64,000 bases of DNA from NCBI GenBank assembly GCA_910579265.1, contig CAJTTE010000002.1:1-64000 (forward strand), given 5' to 3'. This document shows positions 8,581 to 16,774 of the stretch, piece after piece. The notes below the pieces were generated by a model. It was not told the DNA's origin and did no database searches. It saw only the letters and a program-made list of their open reading frames with translations. Made by a program: the position numbers and the translations under genes. Every line of letters starts with the position of its first letter. Position 1 is the first letter of the stretch. The stretch is from an uncultured Ruminiclostridium sp. (GTDB lineage: Bacteria > Bacillota > Clostridia > Oscillospirales > Ruminococcaceae).

Positions 8581-8958
8581 AAAATGACTGCCGGAGCAGA
8601 CATTTCGCTTGTATAAAAAAGCTGACAATTACGTTGAAAGAGCGTCGGAATGGTACGGGATTAACGGTAAATGAGACGTGACGTTACGTCTTTTAAATGT
8701 ATAAGGTATCCGAATGGATATATGAAATTATAAAACAAATCTTTGATTTATCATACATAACGGAAGCGGTTATGGGGTATAAACAGTGTGACCGAGATAC
8801 TTTGAGATAACTCAGGACATTAATAAAGCGTTGACAGTATCTTTTCGGCGGTAAACTGACCGGTTTTACTGCATTAAATTTTTTTGGGTCAATGGATATT
8901 ATAGCCGGGAAATGTATGAGAAAGTATATACAACAGGCAGAAGCGTATGTCGATTTAA
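8581..8958. other. 378-bp intergenic region without a gene
   Basis: It separates convergent genes. A short hairpin (AGACGT, loop, ACGTCT then TTT, 8674-8694) could terminate the Nudix-HD transcript. A stretch near 8850-8872 (GACCGGTTTTACTGC) resembles one arm of the inverted repeat at 44206-44293. No open frame or promoter is convincing. Confidence 0.35.
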
Positions 8959-9627
8959 CTAAAGTTTTTCGATCAGTTTTTCGCAGTGCATGACCATATT
9001 CAACAGCACAGATGCGCTTTTACCGTACTCTCTTTCAAGTTCCGGGCGGTTTATCGGTGGTGCGAAGACATTGTTTTCGGATATTGACAGCTCGGCTTTG
9101 GCGGTCGCTATCGCTTCCTCTGCGGTAATCAGCTGCTCTGCCGTTTCTTCCGGGATTTTAAAAAGATTTTTGTCATTGGACGGGTTGGATTTATAGATAA
9201 GACGAAAGGCTCTGTATACCGAGCAGGAAAAAATATCATATACCTTATCCATAAGCATTGTGTTTCTTGTTTTTGAAAGCAGTGAATAGATAACGTCAAC
9301 ACTGTTGTTTACAAGTTTTTTTGCAAAGACGGCGGATAACTCGTCGGCAGAAAGATTCCTTGCTTTTTCAGGATCGGCGGCGTCCTGTATATTTTCATTG
9401 GTTATAACGGCGCCGTTGCTGACGGGGGATTTACCTAACAGGTAATCGGTGGTTACGCCGTAATATTCGGCGGCTCTCAGGAGGAATTCAAGTCCGCATT
9501 CGCGTTTCCCCTTCTCGTAATGGGATAAGAGAGCCTGAGCGATTCCGAGATCCTCGGCGGCTTTTTTCTGACTAAGGTTTCTTTCTTTTCTTAACAGAGT
9601 AAGTATTCTTGGAAAATCATTTACCAT
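8959..9627 (-). CDS. XRE-family transcriptional regulator
   Basis: A 222-residue DNA-binding protein. Residues 6-62 form a Cro/CI-type helix-turn-helix (LRKERNLSQKKAAEDLGIAQ, then SHYEKGKRECG and YYGVTTDYLLGKSP). The C-terminal 150 residues are an uncharacterised helical domain. It is transcribed leftward from a TTTACA-17-TATAAT promoter that overlaps a dyad (see 9643-9694), which suggests autorepression. The gene diverges from the phosphatase at 9810. Target genes are unknown. Confidence 0.85.
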   Translation of the reverse strand: MVNDFPRILTLLRKERNLSQKKAAEDLGIAQALLSHYEKGKRECGLEFLLRAAEYYGVTTDYLLGKSPVSNGAVITNENIQDAADPEKARNLSADELSAVFAKKLVNNSVDVIYSLLSKTRNTMLMDKVYDIFSCSVYRAFRLIYKSNPSNDKNLFKIPEETAEQLITAEEAIATAKAELSISENNVFAPPINRPELEREYGKSASVLLNMVMHCEKLIEKL

Positions 9628-9642
9628 TTTTTTCGACCTTTT

Positions 9643-9694
9643 CTGCGTATGTATTCGTAGAGTATATTATATTTGATTTATTTCGTTTTGTAAA
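9643..9694 (-). promoter_or_regulatory. promoter and probable operator of the XRE gene
   Basis: On the minus strand TTTACA (9689-9694) and TATAAT (9666-9671) are 17 bases apart. Immediately downstream, 9643-9660 reads CTGCGTATGTATTCGTAG, an interrupted palindrome of form CTRCGWAT-NN-ATWCGYAG near the predicted start of transcription. This is where an autorepressor would bind. Confidence 0.6.
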
Positions 9695-9809
9695 GTGGCA
9701 AAAGCCACAAAAATATTTTTTTTTATTGGTGAGAAAGGACAGTACAATTGATTTAAAGAGATCAGACCGGTTTTCAGGCAGTGGAGTTTAAATGAAAGGA
9801 AAAGTTTTT

Positions 9810-10418
9810 ATGCAGAATTATACGATTTTTCTTATTCGTCATGGCATTACTCAAGGTAATATTGACGGAAAGTACATTGGATTTACGGATCTTCCGCTGG
9901 CGGACGAGGGGTATGCGGCTATTAAGAGAATGGCTGACGATGAGATATACCCCGATGTTCAGAAGGTTTATTCAAGTCCGTTGAAAAGGTGTCTCGAAAC
10001 TGCGGAGATAATTTATCCTGACAGATATATAAGACAGGTGGAAAACCTCTGTGAATGCGACTTCGGAGAATTTGAGGGAAAAACACCCGAAGAGCTTCAG
10101 GATATTCCCGAATTTGCCGAATGGCTGAAAGGGGGATATGATGCGGCGGCTTCCGGCGGGGAAAGCTTCGGGGAATTCACTCTTAGATGCATTGACGGTC
10201 TTGAGGAGGTGTTTAGGGATATGATGAAGGAGCATATTTCAAGAGCGGCGGTTATTACGCATGCGGGTGTGATCATGAATCTGCTTGCGGGGTACGGTCT
10301 TCCTAAGGGAAAACCGGCGGATTTTTCTTTGGATCAAGGTGAGGGATTTGTAATAAATTTATCTACGTTTTTATGGCAGAAGGGACCCGTATTTGAAATC
10401 GTGGGTAAGCTGTTTTAA
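9810..10418 (+). CDS. histidine phosphatase family protein
   Basis: Phosphoglycerate-mutase-fold phosphatase of 202 residues using a phospho-histidine intermediate. The catalytic LIRHGITQGN sits at the N-terminus and the second histidine is in VITHAGV. I prefer ATG 9810 over 9792 because AAAGGA is correctly spaced before it and the RHG motif then lies at the usual position. The length and the GKYIGFTDLPLADEG segment are like alpha-ribazole phosphatase (CobC) and related enzymes, but no cobalamin genes are nearby, so the substrate is open. Confidence 0.88.
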   Translation: MQNYTIFLIRHGITQGNIDGKYIGFTDLPLADEGYAAIKRMADDEIYPDVQKVYSSPLKRCLETAEIIYPDRYIRQVENLCECDFGEFEGKTPEELQDIPEFAEWLKGGYDAAASGGESFGEFTLRCIDGLEEVFRDMMKEHISRAAVITHAGVIMNLLAGYGLPKGKPADFSLDQGEGFVINLSTFLWQKGPVFEIVGKLF

Positions 10419-10443
10419 TTTTTTGTTGTGCATTTTTACGCAA

Positions 10444-10710
10444 GCATTTAAAAACCCGGAACAAATCATTTAAACGGCGGATATTAAATCATAAGAAAGG
10501 TGAGCGAAGCGAACGCTTCCTTTAAATCAGTAAAATGTTCTCAAACATTAAAATAAAATCTTCCGCTTTCCTTCGTTTGAGGTTATTATACCATAAGAAG
10601 AGCGAAGCAAAGCGGAGCGATCCCCCTGAATCGGTACAATGTTCTCAAACATTAAAATAAAATCTTCCTCTTTCCTTCGTTTGAGGTTATTATACCGGGT
10701 TTTTAAATGC
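10444..10710. repeat. inverted-repeat-bounded element containing two tandem ~103-bp units
   Basis: GCATTTAAAAACCCGG at 10444-10459 is exactly inverted at 10695-10710. Inside lie two direct repeats, 10491-10592 and 10593-10696, sharing ATGTTCTCAAACATTAAAAT and CTTTCCTTCGTTTGAGGTTA nearly unchanged. Within each unit CTCAAAC pairs with GTTTGAG, so each could fold as a hairpin. No gene is present. Confidence 0.6.
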
Positions 10711-10756
10711 ACGGATTTATTTTAAAAAATCAAATAAAAACAGAAAGGCAGAGTAT

Positions 10757-12910
10757 ATGGATATTATTGATCAATTAGCGGAGGAATTTAAGATACGTCA
10801 TGAACAGGTGGAAAATACGGTCAAACTTATTGACGACGGCAATACCATTCCCTTTATAGCCCGTTACAGAAAAGAAGCAACGGGAGCGCTGGATGACCAG
10901 CTGCTTCGTGAGCTTGATGAAAGGCTTTCTTATCTGCGTAATCTTGAGCAGAGAAAGAAGGAGGTATCCGAAAGCATCGAGGCGGGCGGAAATATGACCG
11001 ATGATATTGCCCTGTCTCTTCAGAAGGCCGTTACATTAGCTGAGGTGGAAGATATATACCGTCCGTTTAAGCCTAAAAGAAAGACCCGTGCCACTGCCGC
11101 AAAGGAAAAGGGTCTTCAGGGTCTGGCAGATTTTATTTTTGAACAGACTCTGGCCAATCCCGTTAAGGAAGCGGAAAAGTATATTGACGCGGAAAAGGGC
11201 GTTAATAATACGGAGGAGGCAATACAAGGAGCTTGTGATATCATAGCGGAAATGATTTCAGATGATCCCGAGATCAGGAAATTTCTTTCCCAATTTTACA
11301 TAAACAGGGGAATGGTTGTTTCCAAAGCGGTTGACGCCGAAAAAGAATCGGTATATTCCAACTATTATGATTACAGCGAAGCTGCTTCAAAAATTCCTTC
11401 TCATCGTATACTGGCCATGGACAGAGGGGAAAGGGAGGAGCTTCTGAAGGTCTCCGTAGAGGTTTCCGAGGAAGAAGCCCTGAGACCGGTTTATCGCAAA
11501 TATGTCAAAGGAAAAAACGAGTGCGGAAGTTTAGTAAGGTCTGCGGCGGAGGATGCTTATTCAAGATTGATCCATCCTTCAATGGAGCGCAGAATCCGAA
11601 GCGAACTTACCGAACGAAGCTGTAATTCCGCAATTAAAGTATTCCGTGACAATCTTCATCAGTTGCTTATGCAGCCGCCTGTTAAAAATGCAGTCACCTT
11701 GGGGTTCGATCCCGCATACCGTACCGGCTGCAAGACAGCTGTGGTGGATGAAACCGGAAAGGTGCTTGCTACTACCGTTGTATATCCGACGCCGCCCCAG
11801 AATAAGACTGCCGAGGCAAAGGCGGTATTAAAGCAGCTTATAAAAAAGCATAACGTAACTGTCATAGCAATAGGAAACGGCACGGCAAGCCATGAAAGCG
11901 AATGCTTTATTGCAGATCTTATAAAAGAGCTGGATACTCCGGTAAGCTATATGGTAGTTTCCGAAGCGGGAGCAAGCGTATATTCGGCGAGTAAGCTGGC
12001 GGCGGAAGAATTTCCTCAGTTTGACGTTTCACTGAGGAGCGCGGTTTCTATTGCTCGACGTCTTCAGGATCCTTTGGCGGAATTGGTGAAAATAGATCCA
12101 AAAGCCATAGGCGTGGGACAGTATCAGCATGATATGCCCAAAAATCAACTTTCCGACGCTTTAGGCGGAGTACTTGAAAATTGTGTAAACAGCGTGGGAG
12201 TAGACGTTAATACCGCTTCATATTCTCTTTTGGGATATGTTGCGGGTATAAACGCAACGGTAGCGAAAAATATAGTAGCATACCGCGAGGAAAACGGCGC
12301 TTTTAAAGAGCGAAAGGAGCTTTTAAAGGTTTCAAAGCTCGGGAAAAAAGCTTATGAGCAGTGCGCGGGTTTTTTAAGAGTGCATGGAGGAAAAAACCCT
12401 CTCGATAATACGGCGGTTCATCCGGAAAGCTATCAGTATGTGGAAAAAATGATAGATCTTTTCGGCTTTAAGCTTTCCGATCTTAATAAAACCGGTTATG
12501 GGGATATCGGTAAAATTGCACGGGAAAAAGGAATAAGATCTCTTTCCGACGAGCTTGGCGTGGGTGAAATGACTTTAAACGATATTGTGGATGAACTGGA
12601 AAAGCCCGGGCGTGATCCGCGCGACGAGCTGCCTCCGCCTCTTCTCAGAACCGACATTATGGATATAAACAGTCTTAAAGAGGGAATGGAGCTAAAGGGA
12701 ACGGTAAGAAACGTTATTGACTTTGGTGTTTTTGTTGATATAGGTGTGCATCAGGACGGACTTGTGCATATTTCCCAGCTATCCGACCGGTATGTAAAAC
12801 ATCCTCTGGATGTTGTAAAGGTAGGAGATATAGTAAATGTAAAGGTGCTCGATGTGGATGCCAAGAAAAACCGTATTTCTCTTACGATGAAAGGATTGAA
12901 CAATGGTTGA
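10757..12910 (+). CDS. tex: Tex-family RNA-binding transcription accessory protein
   Basis: A 717-residue cytoplasmic nucleic-acid-binding protein acting in transcription and RNA handling. Order of domains: N-terminal helical Tex region with the FIARYRKEATGALDD signature, a YqgF/RNase-H-like domain near 325-445 (VTLGFDPAYRTGCK), helix-hairpin-helix repeats near 495-590, and a C-terminal S1 domain at about 645-715 (GVFVDIGVHQDGLVHIS). Length is standard. The downstream gene starts eight bases before its stop, so the two are coupled. The region just upstream holds a tandem-repeat element, not a clear promoter. Confidence 0.96.
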   Translation: MDIIDQLAEEFKIRHEQVENTVKLIDDGNTIPFIARYRKEATGALDDQLLRELDERLSYLRNLEQRKKEVSESIEAGGNMTDDIALSLQKAVTLAEVEDIYRPFKPKRKTRATAAKEKGLQGLADFIFEQTLANPVKEAEKYIDAEKGVNNTEEAIQGACDIIAEMISDDPEIRKFLSQFYINRGMVVSKAVDAEKESVYSNYYDYSEAASKIPSHRILAMDRGEREELLKVSVEVSEEEALRPVYRKYVKGKNECGSLVRSAAEDAYSRLIHPSMERRIRSELTERSCNSAIKVFRDNLHQLLMQPPVKNAVTLGFDPAYRTGCKTAVVDETGKVLATTVVYPTPPQNKTAEAKAVLKQLIKKHNVTVIAIGNGTASHESECFIADLIKELDTPVSYMVVSEAGASVYSASKLAAEEFPQFDVSLRSAVSIARRLQDPLAELVKIDPKAIGVGQYQHDMPKNQLSDALGGVLENCVNSVGVDVNTASYSLLGYVAGINATVAKNIVAYREENGAFKERKELLKVSKLGKKAYEQCAGFLRVHGGKNPLDNTAVHPESYQYVEKMIDLFGFKLSDLNKTGYGDIGKIAREKGIRSLSDELGVGEMTLNDIVDELEKPGRDPRDELPPPLLRTDIMDINSLKEGMELKGTVRNVIDFGVFVDIGVHQDGLVHISQLSDRYVKHPLDVVKVGDIVNVKVLDVDAKKNRISLTMKGLNNG

Positions 12911-13430
12911 AATTAAAACGGAATGGACGGCGGATAATCTGAAGAAATATGCGGAGTTTGTTTTTTTTAGAAAAAACAAATTTGCAAAAGTAATGCTTAT
13001 CATTTTTCCGTTAGTTTTTATTGCTCTTGTTATAGGCTGTCTTGCAATATTTTTTTTAATGAAGCTTTTTTTCGGGTTGATAATGGCGGCGGTGCTTGTG
13101 CTTTTTTCCGGAATATGTTTTGTTTTTTTACGTTTTGCTATAAACGAATTTGTTAAAAATGCCCTTGAAACAAACGGAGCTTCGGATTTTGACAGCGCCC
13201 TTTTGAGCGGTGAAGCAATTTTTATATGCAAAAACGGGGAGCCTGTCGGACAACTGAGCTTTGAAAGATTAGCAAGTATTGATTTTGATGAAAGAGCGGG
13301 AGCCGTATACCTTTCCACTGTGGAAAACGCCGTTTTAATACTTGAATTTAAAAATATAATAAAAGGCAGTAAGCAGGATCTTACGAAGGCTGTAAAGGAT
13401 ATTTATGATAAACTACCAAAAAAAGCTTGA
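12903..13430 (+). CDS. YcxB-like membrane protein
   Basis: A 175-residue protein with two closely spaced transmembrane helices (about residues 29-50 and 54-77) and a C-terminal beta-rich cytoplasmic domain, the layout of the YcxB family of unknown function. The ATG overlaps the end of tex by eight bases and its own end overlaps queH by 26, so tex-ycxB-queH form one tightly packed operon. No catalytic motif is visible. Function unassigned. Confidence 0.7.
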   Translation: MVEIKTEWTADNLKKYAEFVFFRKNKFAKVMLIIFPLVFIALVIGCLAIFFLMKLFFGLIMAAVLVLFSGICFVFLRFAINEFVKNALETNGASDFDSALLSGEAIFICKNGEPVGQLSFERLASIDFDERAGAVYLSTVENAVLILEFKNIIKGSKQDLTKAVKDIYDKLPKKA

Positions 13431-14004
13431 AGAAACCATAACAAAACTCGATGGCAGAAAAACATTGCTGCTGCACGGCTGCTGCGCTCCATGCAGCAGC
13501 TATGTGCTGGAATATCTGACGGAGTTTTTTGATATAACTTTGCTCTATTACAATCCGAATATATATCCCGAAGCGGAATATGTTAAAAGGGTGGAGGAGG
13601 TAAAACGTCTTATTTCGGAAATGCCTCTTAAATCCCCGGTAAGGCTTATAGAGGGAAGATATACGCCGGAGGATTTTTTTGAAATCTCAAACGGTCTTGA
13701 AAAAGCTCCGGAGGGGGGAGAACGCTGCTTTAAATGTTACCGCCTGAGGCTTGAGGAAGCCGCAAAAACGGCGGCGGAGGGCGGTTTTGATTTTTTCACC
13801 ACCACTCTTTCCATAAGTCCTCACAAAAACGCCGATAAGCTTAATATGATAGGCGAAAAACTGGAAGGGCAGTATGGAGTTAAATATCTATATGCTGATT
13901 TTAAGAAAAAAAACGGTTATAAACGGTCAATAGAGCTTTCGGGTATTTACGGGCTTTACAGGCAGGATTATTGCGGCTGCGTGTTTAGTAGACGCGATAG
14001 ATAA
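13405..14004 (+). CDS. queH: epoxyqueuosine reductase QueH
   Basis: Performs the last step of queuosine synthesis in tRNA, reducing epoxyqueuosine; it is the non-orthologous alternative to QueG. The 199-residue protein has the cysteine sets of the family: LLLHGCCAPCSSY near the N-terminus, RCFKCYRLRLEEAA mid-protein, and DYCGC at the C-terminus, which bind an iron-sulfur cluster and second metal centre. YYNPNIYPEAEY and TTLSISPHKN are also characteristic. It overlaps the preceding gene by 26 bases and is followed by a strong terminator. Confidence 0.95.
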   Translation: MINYQKKLEETITKLDGRKTLLLHGCCAPCSSYVLEYLTEFFDITLLYYNPNIYPEAEYVKRVEEVKRLISEMPLKSPVRLIEGRYTPEDFFEISNGLEKAPEGGERCFKCYRLRLEEAAKTAAEGGFDFFTTTLSISPHKNADKLNMIGEKLEGQYGVKYLYADFKKKNGYKRSIELSGIYGLYRQDYCGCVFSRRDR

Positions 14005-14029
14005 AGGATTGTATTAAAAAGCAAAAAAT

Positions 14030-14067
14030 GCATATCAGCGATAAACATTTGCTGATATGCGTTTTTA
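14030..14067 (+). terminator. intrinsic terminator of the tex-ycxB-queH operon
   Basis: GCATATCAGC (14030-14039) pairs perfectly with GCTGATATGC (14051-14060), followed by GTTTTTATT. The 430 bases from here to 14503 are AT-rich and contain only the promoter listed next. Confidence 0.85.
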
Positions 14068-14365
14068 TTCGTAGTATATTTTTATTGAACGCTTTTTACT
14101 ACTTGATAAAATTCACTCTTTATTCGGTTGTTTTTAAAATGTTAATATTACTGCGGAGCCATAATTTCCCGGACAAAAATATTTTTGGAGAGAGAAGACT
14201 CAATTATTAATAAACACATGATTGTTTTTAAAATCGTTTTTTCTGACTGACAGTAGTATTATTGTTACTGATTCTGTATACTAAAAGGTATGATTTAGTT
14301 ATGATGATGTACAAATTAAAATATCCAAATTTAGTAAATTTTATTTGTGCTTTTTTGATTAATCA

Positions 14366-14394
14366 TTGACTTTGCTAAAATTTTATGTTAAAAT
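14366..14394 (+). promoter_or_regulatory. promoter of the degraded amidase/lipoprotein unit
   Basis: TTGACT (14366-14371) and TAAAAT (14389-14394) with 17-base spacing, about 110 bases before the GTG start at 14504. Confidence 0.55.
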
Positions 14395-14503
14395 AAAATA
14401 AAAGATATTTATAATTGCTGTTTTTGGTTTGCTAAAATTAAACGATAGGATTTGTATCTGAAGAGTATCAAAACATAGAAATTATTGTTAAGGGGAACAT
14501 AAA

Positions 14504-15294
14504 GTGAGTAAAAACGCTAAAATTATTCCGGTTTTATTATCGTTATGTATTATGGCAGGCGGGATAGACGCCTTCAATTTAAAGGAGGAGTCTTTCGGAG
14601 ATTTATCTGACGAGAAAGCACAAGCTGTCGCTGAAAGCTTCATCGTCGATTACTACGGCAGCGTATATCTTAATACCGATCTTAGTCTCGGAGAAAGAAC
14701 GGTTTACAGCGGACTCGGGAAATATATAGAGGCTAAGCTGGATTATGATAGCTATATTACCCCGGATGTTGAAAACTATAAGATAAGCGTTGAGATAACA
14801 GACAGTGAAAAGAAATACGGCGGTATTCTTTTCACCGTCTTTTGGCGGGAGGAGCAAACGTAAACAGACCATATAATTATCAAACATCTGGGATTGTAAG
14901 CAGAAGTAATGTATGGTTTTATTGGGATATAAATAATCGTTCTTCTTCATGGGGAAGCGTTTACTATCTTTATCAATTTATAACAAATAATAATGGGATA
15001 GGTCCGAAGGCTGAAGAACAAAAGGTATTTAAATTTAATTGTGGAAAGCCGGATTTTATTGCTGAAGTTGGAGATATTGTTCAAATAGATTATGAAAAGG
15101 ACGGAACTTTTGATCACTCAATAGTAATAACAGATATAAAATACAAAGACGGTATCTATGTTCCTTATATAGCAGGTCGTTCCGGGAAAAATTCCGGTTT
15201 ATCAAAGTGGTTTGATACTTATATTAGTTTTAGTACGGTTGTTAAATTCAGAAACGGAAATTCAAGACTCTTGCATTTGACGGCTTTGGCTTAA
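14504..15294 (+). pseudogene. secreted amidase (amidase_6-type) with internal deletion and frameshift
   Basis: Starting at GTG 14504 after TAAGGGGA, the first ~105 codons encode a signal peptide and an N-terminal domain matching the amidase at 48228 (for example SFIVDYYGSVYLN versus SFIRDYYSSMYLN). Near 14830 the sequence jumps to what is residue ~260 of that paralogue (HRLLAGGA versus SHCLLAGGA), in a different frame. The second half, from 14830 to 15294, keeps the C-terminal amidase region (FDHSIVITD, AGRSG). The removed part includes the catalytic Cys segment GDCTNFVS. The product cannot be active. Confidence 0.85.
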
Positions 15295-15308
15295 GGAGGT
15301 AATGAAAA

Positions 15309-16136
15309 ATGAAAAAAACGATGGTTTTATTTATGACAGCATTTATACTTATATCATTTGCAGCATGCCGGAATAATGAGAAAGCGCCTTATGAAAGTAC
15401 TCAAAATCAAAAAACGGAGCAGAATTTAACCGTTTCGTCAACAGAAGCCGTAACGTCAACCAATATGGGAAGCATTACTGAGGACAAGCCTTCTACAACA
15501 ATGGTAGAAATTGAGGGTTCCACTTATGAAATTTCATTGAGAGATGATTTAAAAGAGTTTGACTATAATTTGCCTCTTGCTGAGGATAATGAAAATACCC
15601 GGATAGCAACAAGCTTTGTTGAAAATTTTTATAACGCCATCGATTTATGTGCGGATGATGAAAAACATTGGTCTGATTATATTGACATTGATAAGTATTA
15701 TGAAGATGGATATCTTAAAGATTTTATGATTAGTTATCTTGATGAAAACACAACGGAAAAGGATACCTATAGGGGAAGAAAATATAAATATGAGATCGCA
15801 GGGGTAAAGGCATATGATGAAAGAAAAATAGGAGATATCACATATATTACGGTAATAATACATTCAAGTTGGATATATTCGAGAACTTTAAATGACGATC
15901 AGGTGTATTGGTCGTCAAGTAGTAAAAGAGATGTTATTGGTATAAGGGACGGCAAAATTGTGAATCAAACAATATGTGGAAACGATTCCTTTTGTGTTAT
16001 GGCGTGGAAGGACGCCGATTTCAGCACCTTTGATTTTGATGCCTATGATATACGACAGGATATCAATCCGTGGGATAATGAGGAATACTCCGTTAAAATA
16101 TTACAGGAGTTCGATTATAAAGTAAAGAAGCATTAA
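15309..16136 (+). CDS. lipoprotein paired with the amidase, paralogue 1
   Basis: A 275-residue predicted lipoprotein: positively charged start, hydrophobic core, and lipobox FAAC (Cys20), then a Ser/Thr-rich linker to about residue 90. The globular part shares with the lipoproteins at 49501 and 50397 the sequence of features YYEDGYLKDF, KIGDITYITV, VIGIRDGKIV and NPWDNEE. The family is unknown to me. AAGGAGG precedes the ATG, 14 bases after the amidase pseudogene, so the two were one operon. This copy has no visible lesion. Confidence 0.75.
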   Translation: MKKTMVLFMTAFILISFAACRNNEKAPYESTQNQKTEQNLTVSSTEAVTSTNMGSITEDKPSTTMVEIEGSTYEISLRDDLKEFDYNLPLAEDNENTRIATSFVENFYNAIDLCADDEKHWSDYIDIDKYYEDGYLKDFMISYLDENTTEKDTYRGRKYKYEIAGVKAYDERKIGDITYITVIIHSSWIYSRTLNDDQVYWSSSSKRDVIGIRDGKIVNQTICGNDSFCVMAWKDADFSTFDFDAYDIRQDINPWDNEEYSVKILQEFDYKVKKH

Positions 16137-16603
16137 AATACACATTGAGATTGTGTAATGAGCCAGAAGTGAAAATAATAACAGTTTTATTTATGAAGGA
16201 GCTTATGTTTTTTATCGGTTGCAGCTTGCTCAACCGTAAAAAAAATCGTATAAGTATCATAAAACTGATATTTTTTAATTTTGTAAGGTTGAGCCGGCAT
16301 AAACTCTTGTTGTTTGATTGGTGGTTTAATAAAAGTTATTTTTATAAACAATGCTCTGTCATAATCTGACAGAGCATTTCAGTATTCTGAAAAAGAGCTT
16401 TTAAATATTTAGCGGCTAATATAATCACAGCTTTTCAATGTTTATAATTGTAGTATTCGTTGTGTGAAAAAAGAATTGACGTTCATTCGATTGATTTATA
16501 TTTTCGGAAATCAGCATAAGCTTACGGATATTTTTAAGAATTTATGTTTTTCAGATAGTAATACCGAATCATGACGTCTTATGTTTTTTGTTTTTTAAAA
16601 AAC
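16137..16603. other. 467-bp intergenic region with hairpins, no gene
   Basis: AATGCTCTGTCA (16350-16361) pairs perfectly with TGACAGAGCATT (16367-16378), a probable weak terminator for the lipoprotein transcript although its T-tract is short. GCTCAACC (16228-16235) and GGTTGAGC (16287-16294) form another inverted repeat. A 74-codon frame at 16145 has no ribosome site and unusual composition, and I do not call it. Confidence 0.45.
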
Positions 16604-16632
16604 TTGCACTTTTGGCATGTTTATGGTACAAT
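16604..16632 (+). promoter_or_regulatory. corA promoter
   Basis: TTGCAC (16604-16609), 17-base spacer, TACAAT (16627-16632). The transcript would begin about 35 bases before the leader peptide. Confidence 0.6.
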
Positions 16633-16669
16633 AATAACAGATTTTAAAAGGCTGAAAGGGATGATAATT

Positions 16670-16717
16670 ATGAAAGCCGACCCTTGCGGGCACTGTTGCC
16701 GCTTTAATTATTTTTGA
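16670..16717 (+). CDS. candidate 15-residue leader peptide of corA
   Basis: ATG at 16670, nine bases after AAAGGG, opens a frame MKADPCGHCCRFNYF ending at TGA 16715-16717. A second ATG three codons earlier is possible. The peptide has a Cys-Gly-His-Cys-Cys cluster, which could bind a transition metal, and a Pro. It sits between a clear promoter and corA, in the position of a regulatory leader peptide. I know of no described homologue; the function is inferred from position, ribosome site and composition. Confidence 0.5.
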   Translation: MKADPCGHCCRFNYF

Positions 16718-16774
16718 TCGCAGGGTTAAGGCTTGTCGTGCGGCGTCTGAGCTCCCTGCGGGAAAGGAGTTCGG
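16718..16774 (+). promoter_or_regulatory. structured leader between the peptide and corA
   Basis: GCAGGG (16720-16725) can pair with CCCTGC (16754-16759), whose right side touches the corA ribosome site AAAGGAG (16763-16769). CCCTGCGGG (16754-16762) can alternatively fold on itself. Translation of the leader peptide ends at the left arm, so ribosome position could select between folds. This is inference from pairing only. Confidence 0.4.

Noticed and set aside
16145..16369. 74-codon frame after the first lipoprotein
   Set aside because: No ribosome site at the first ATG, odd composition, and it runs across an inverted repeat and into a terminator-like hairpin.
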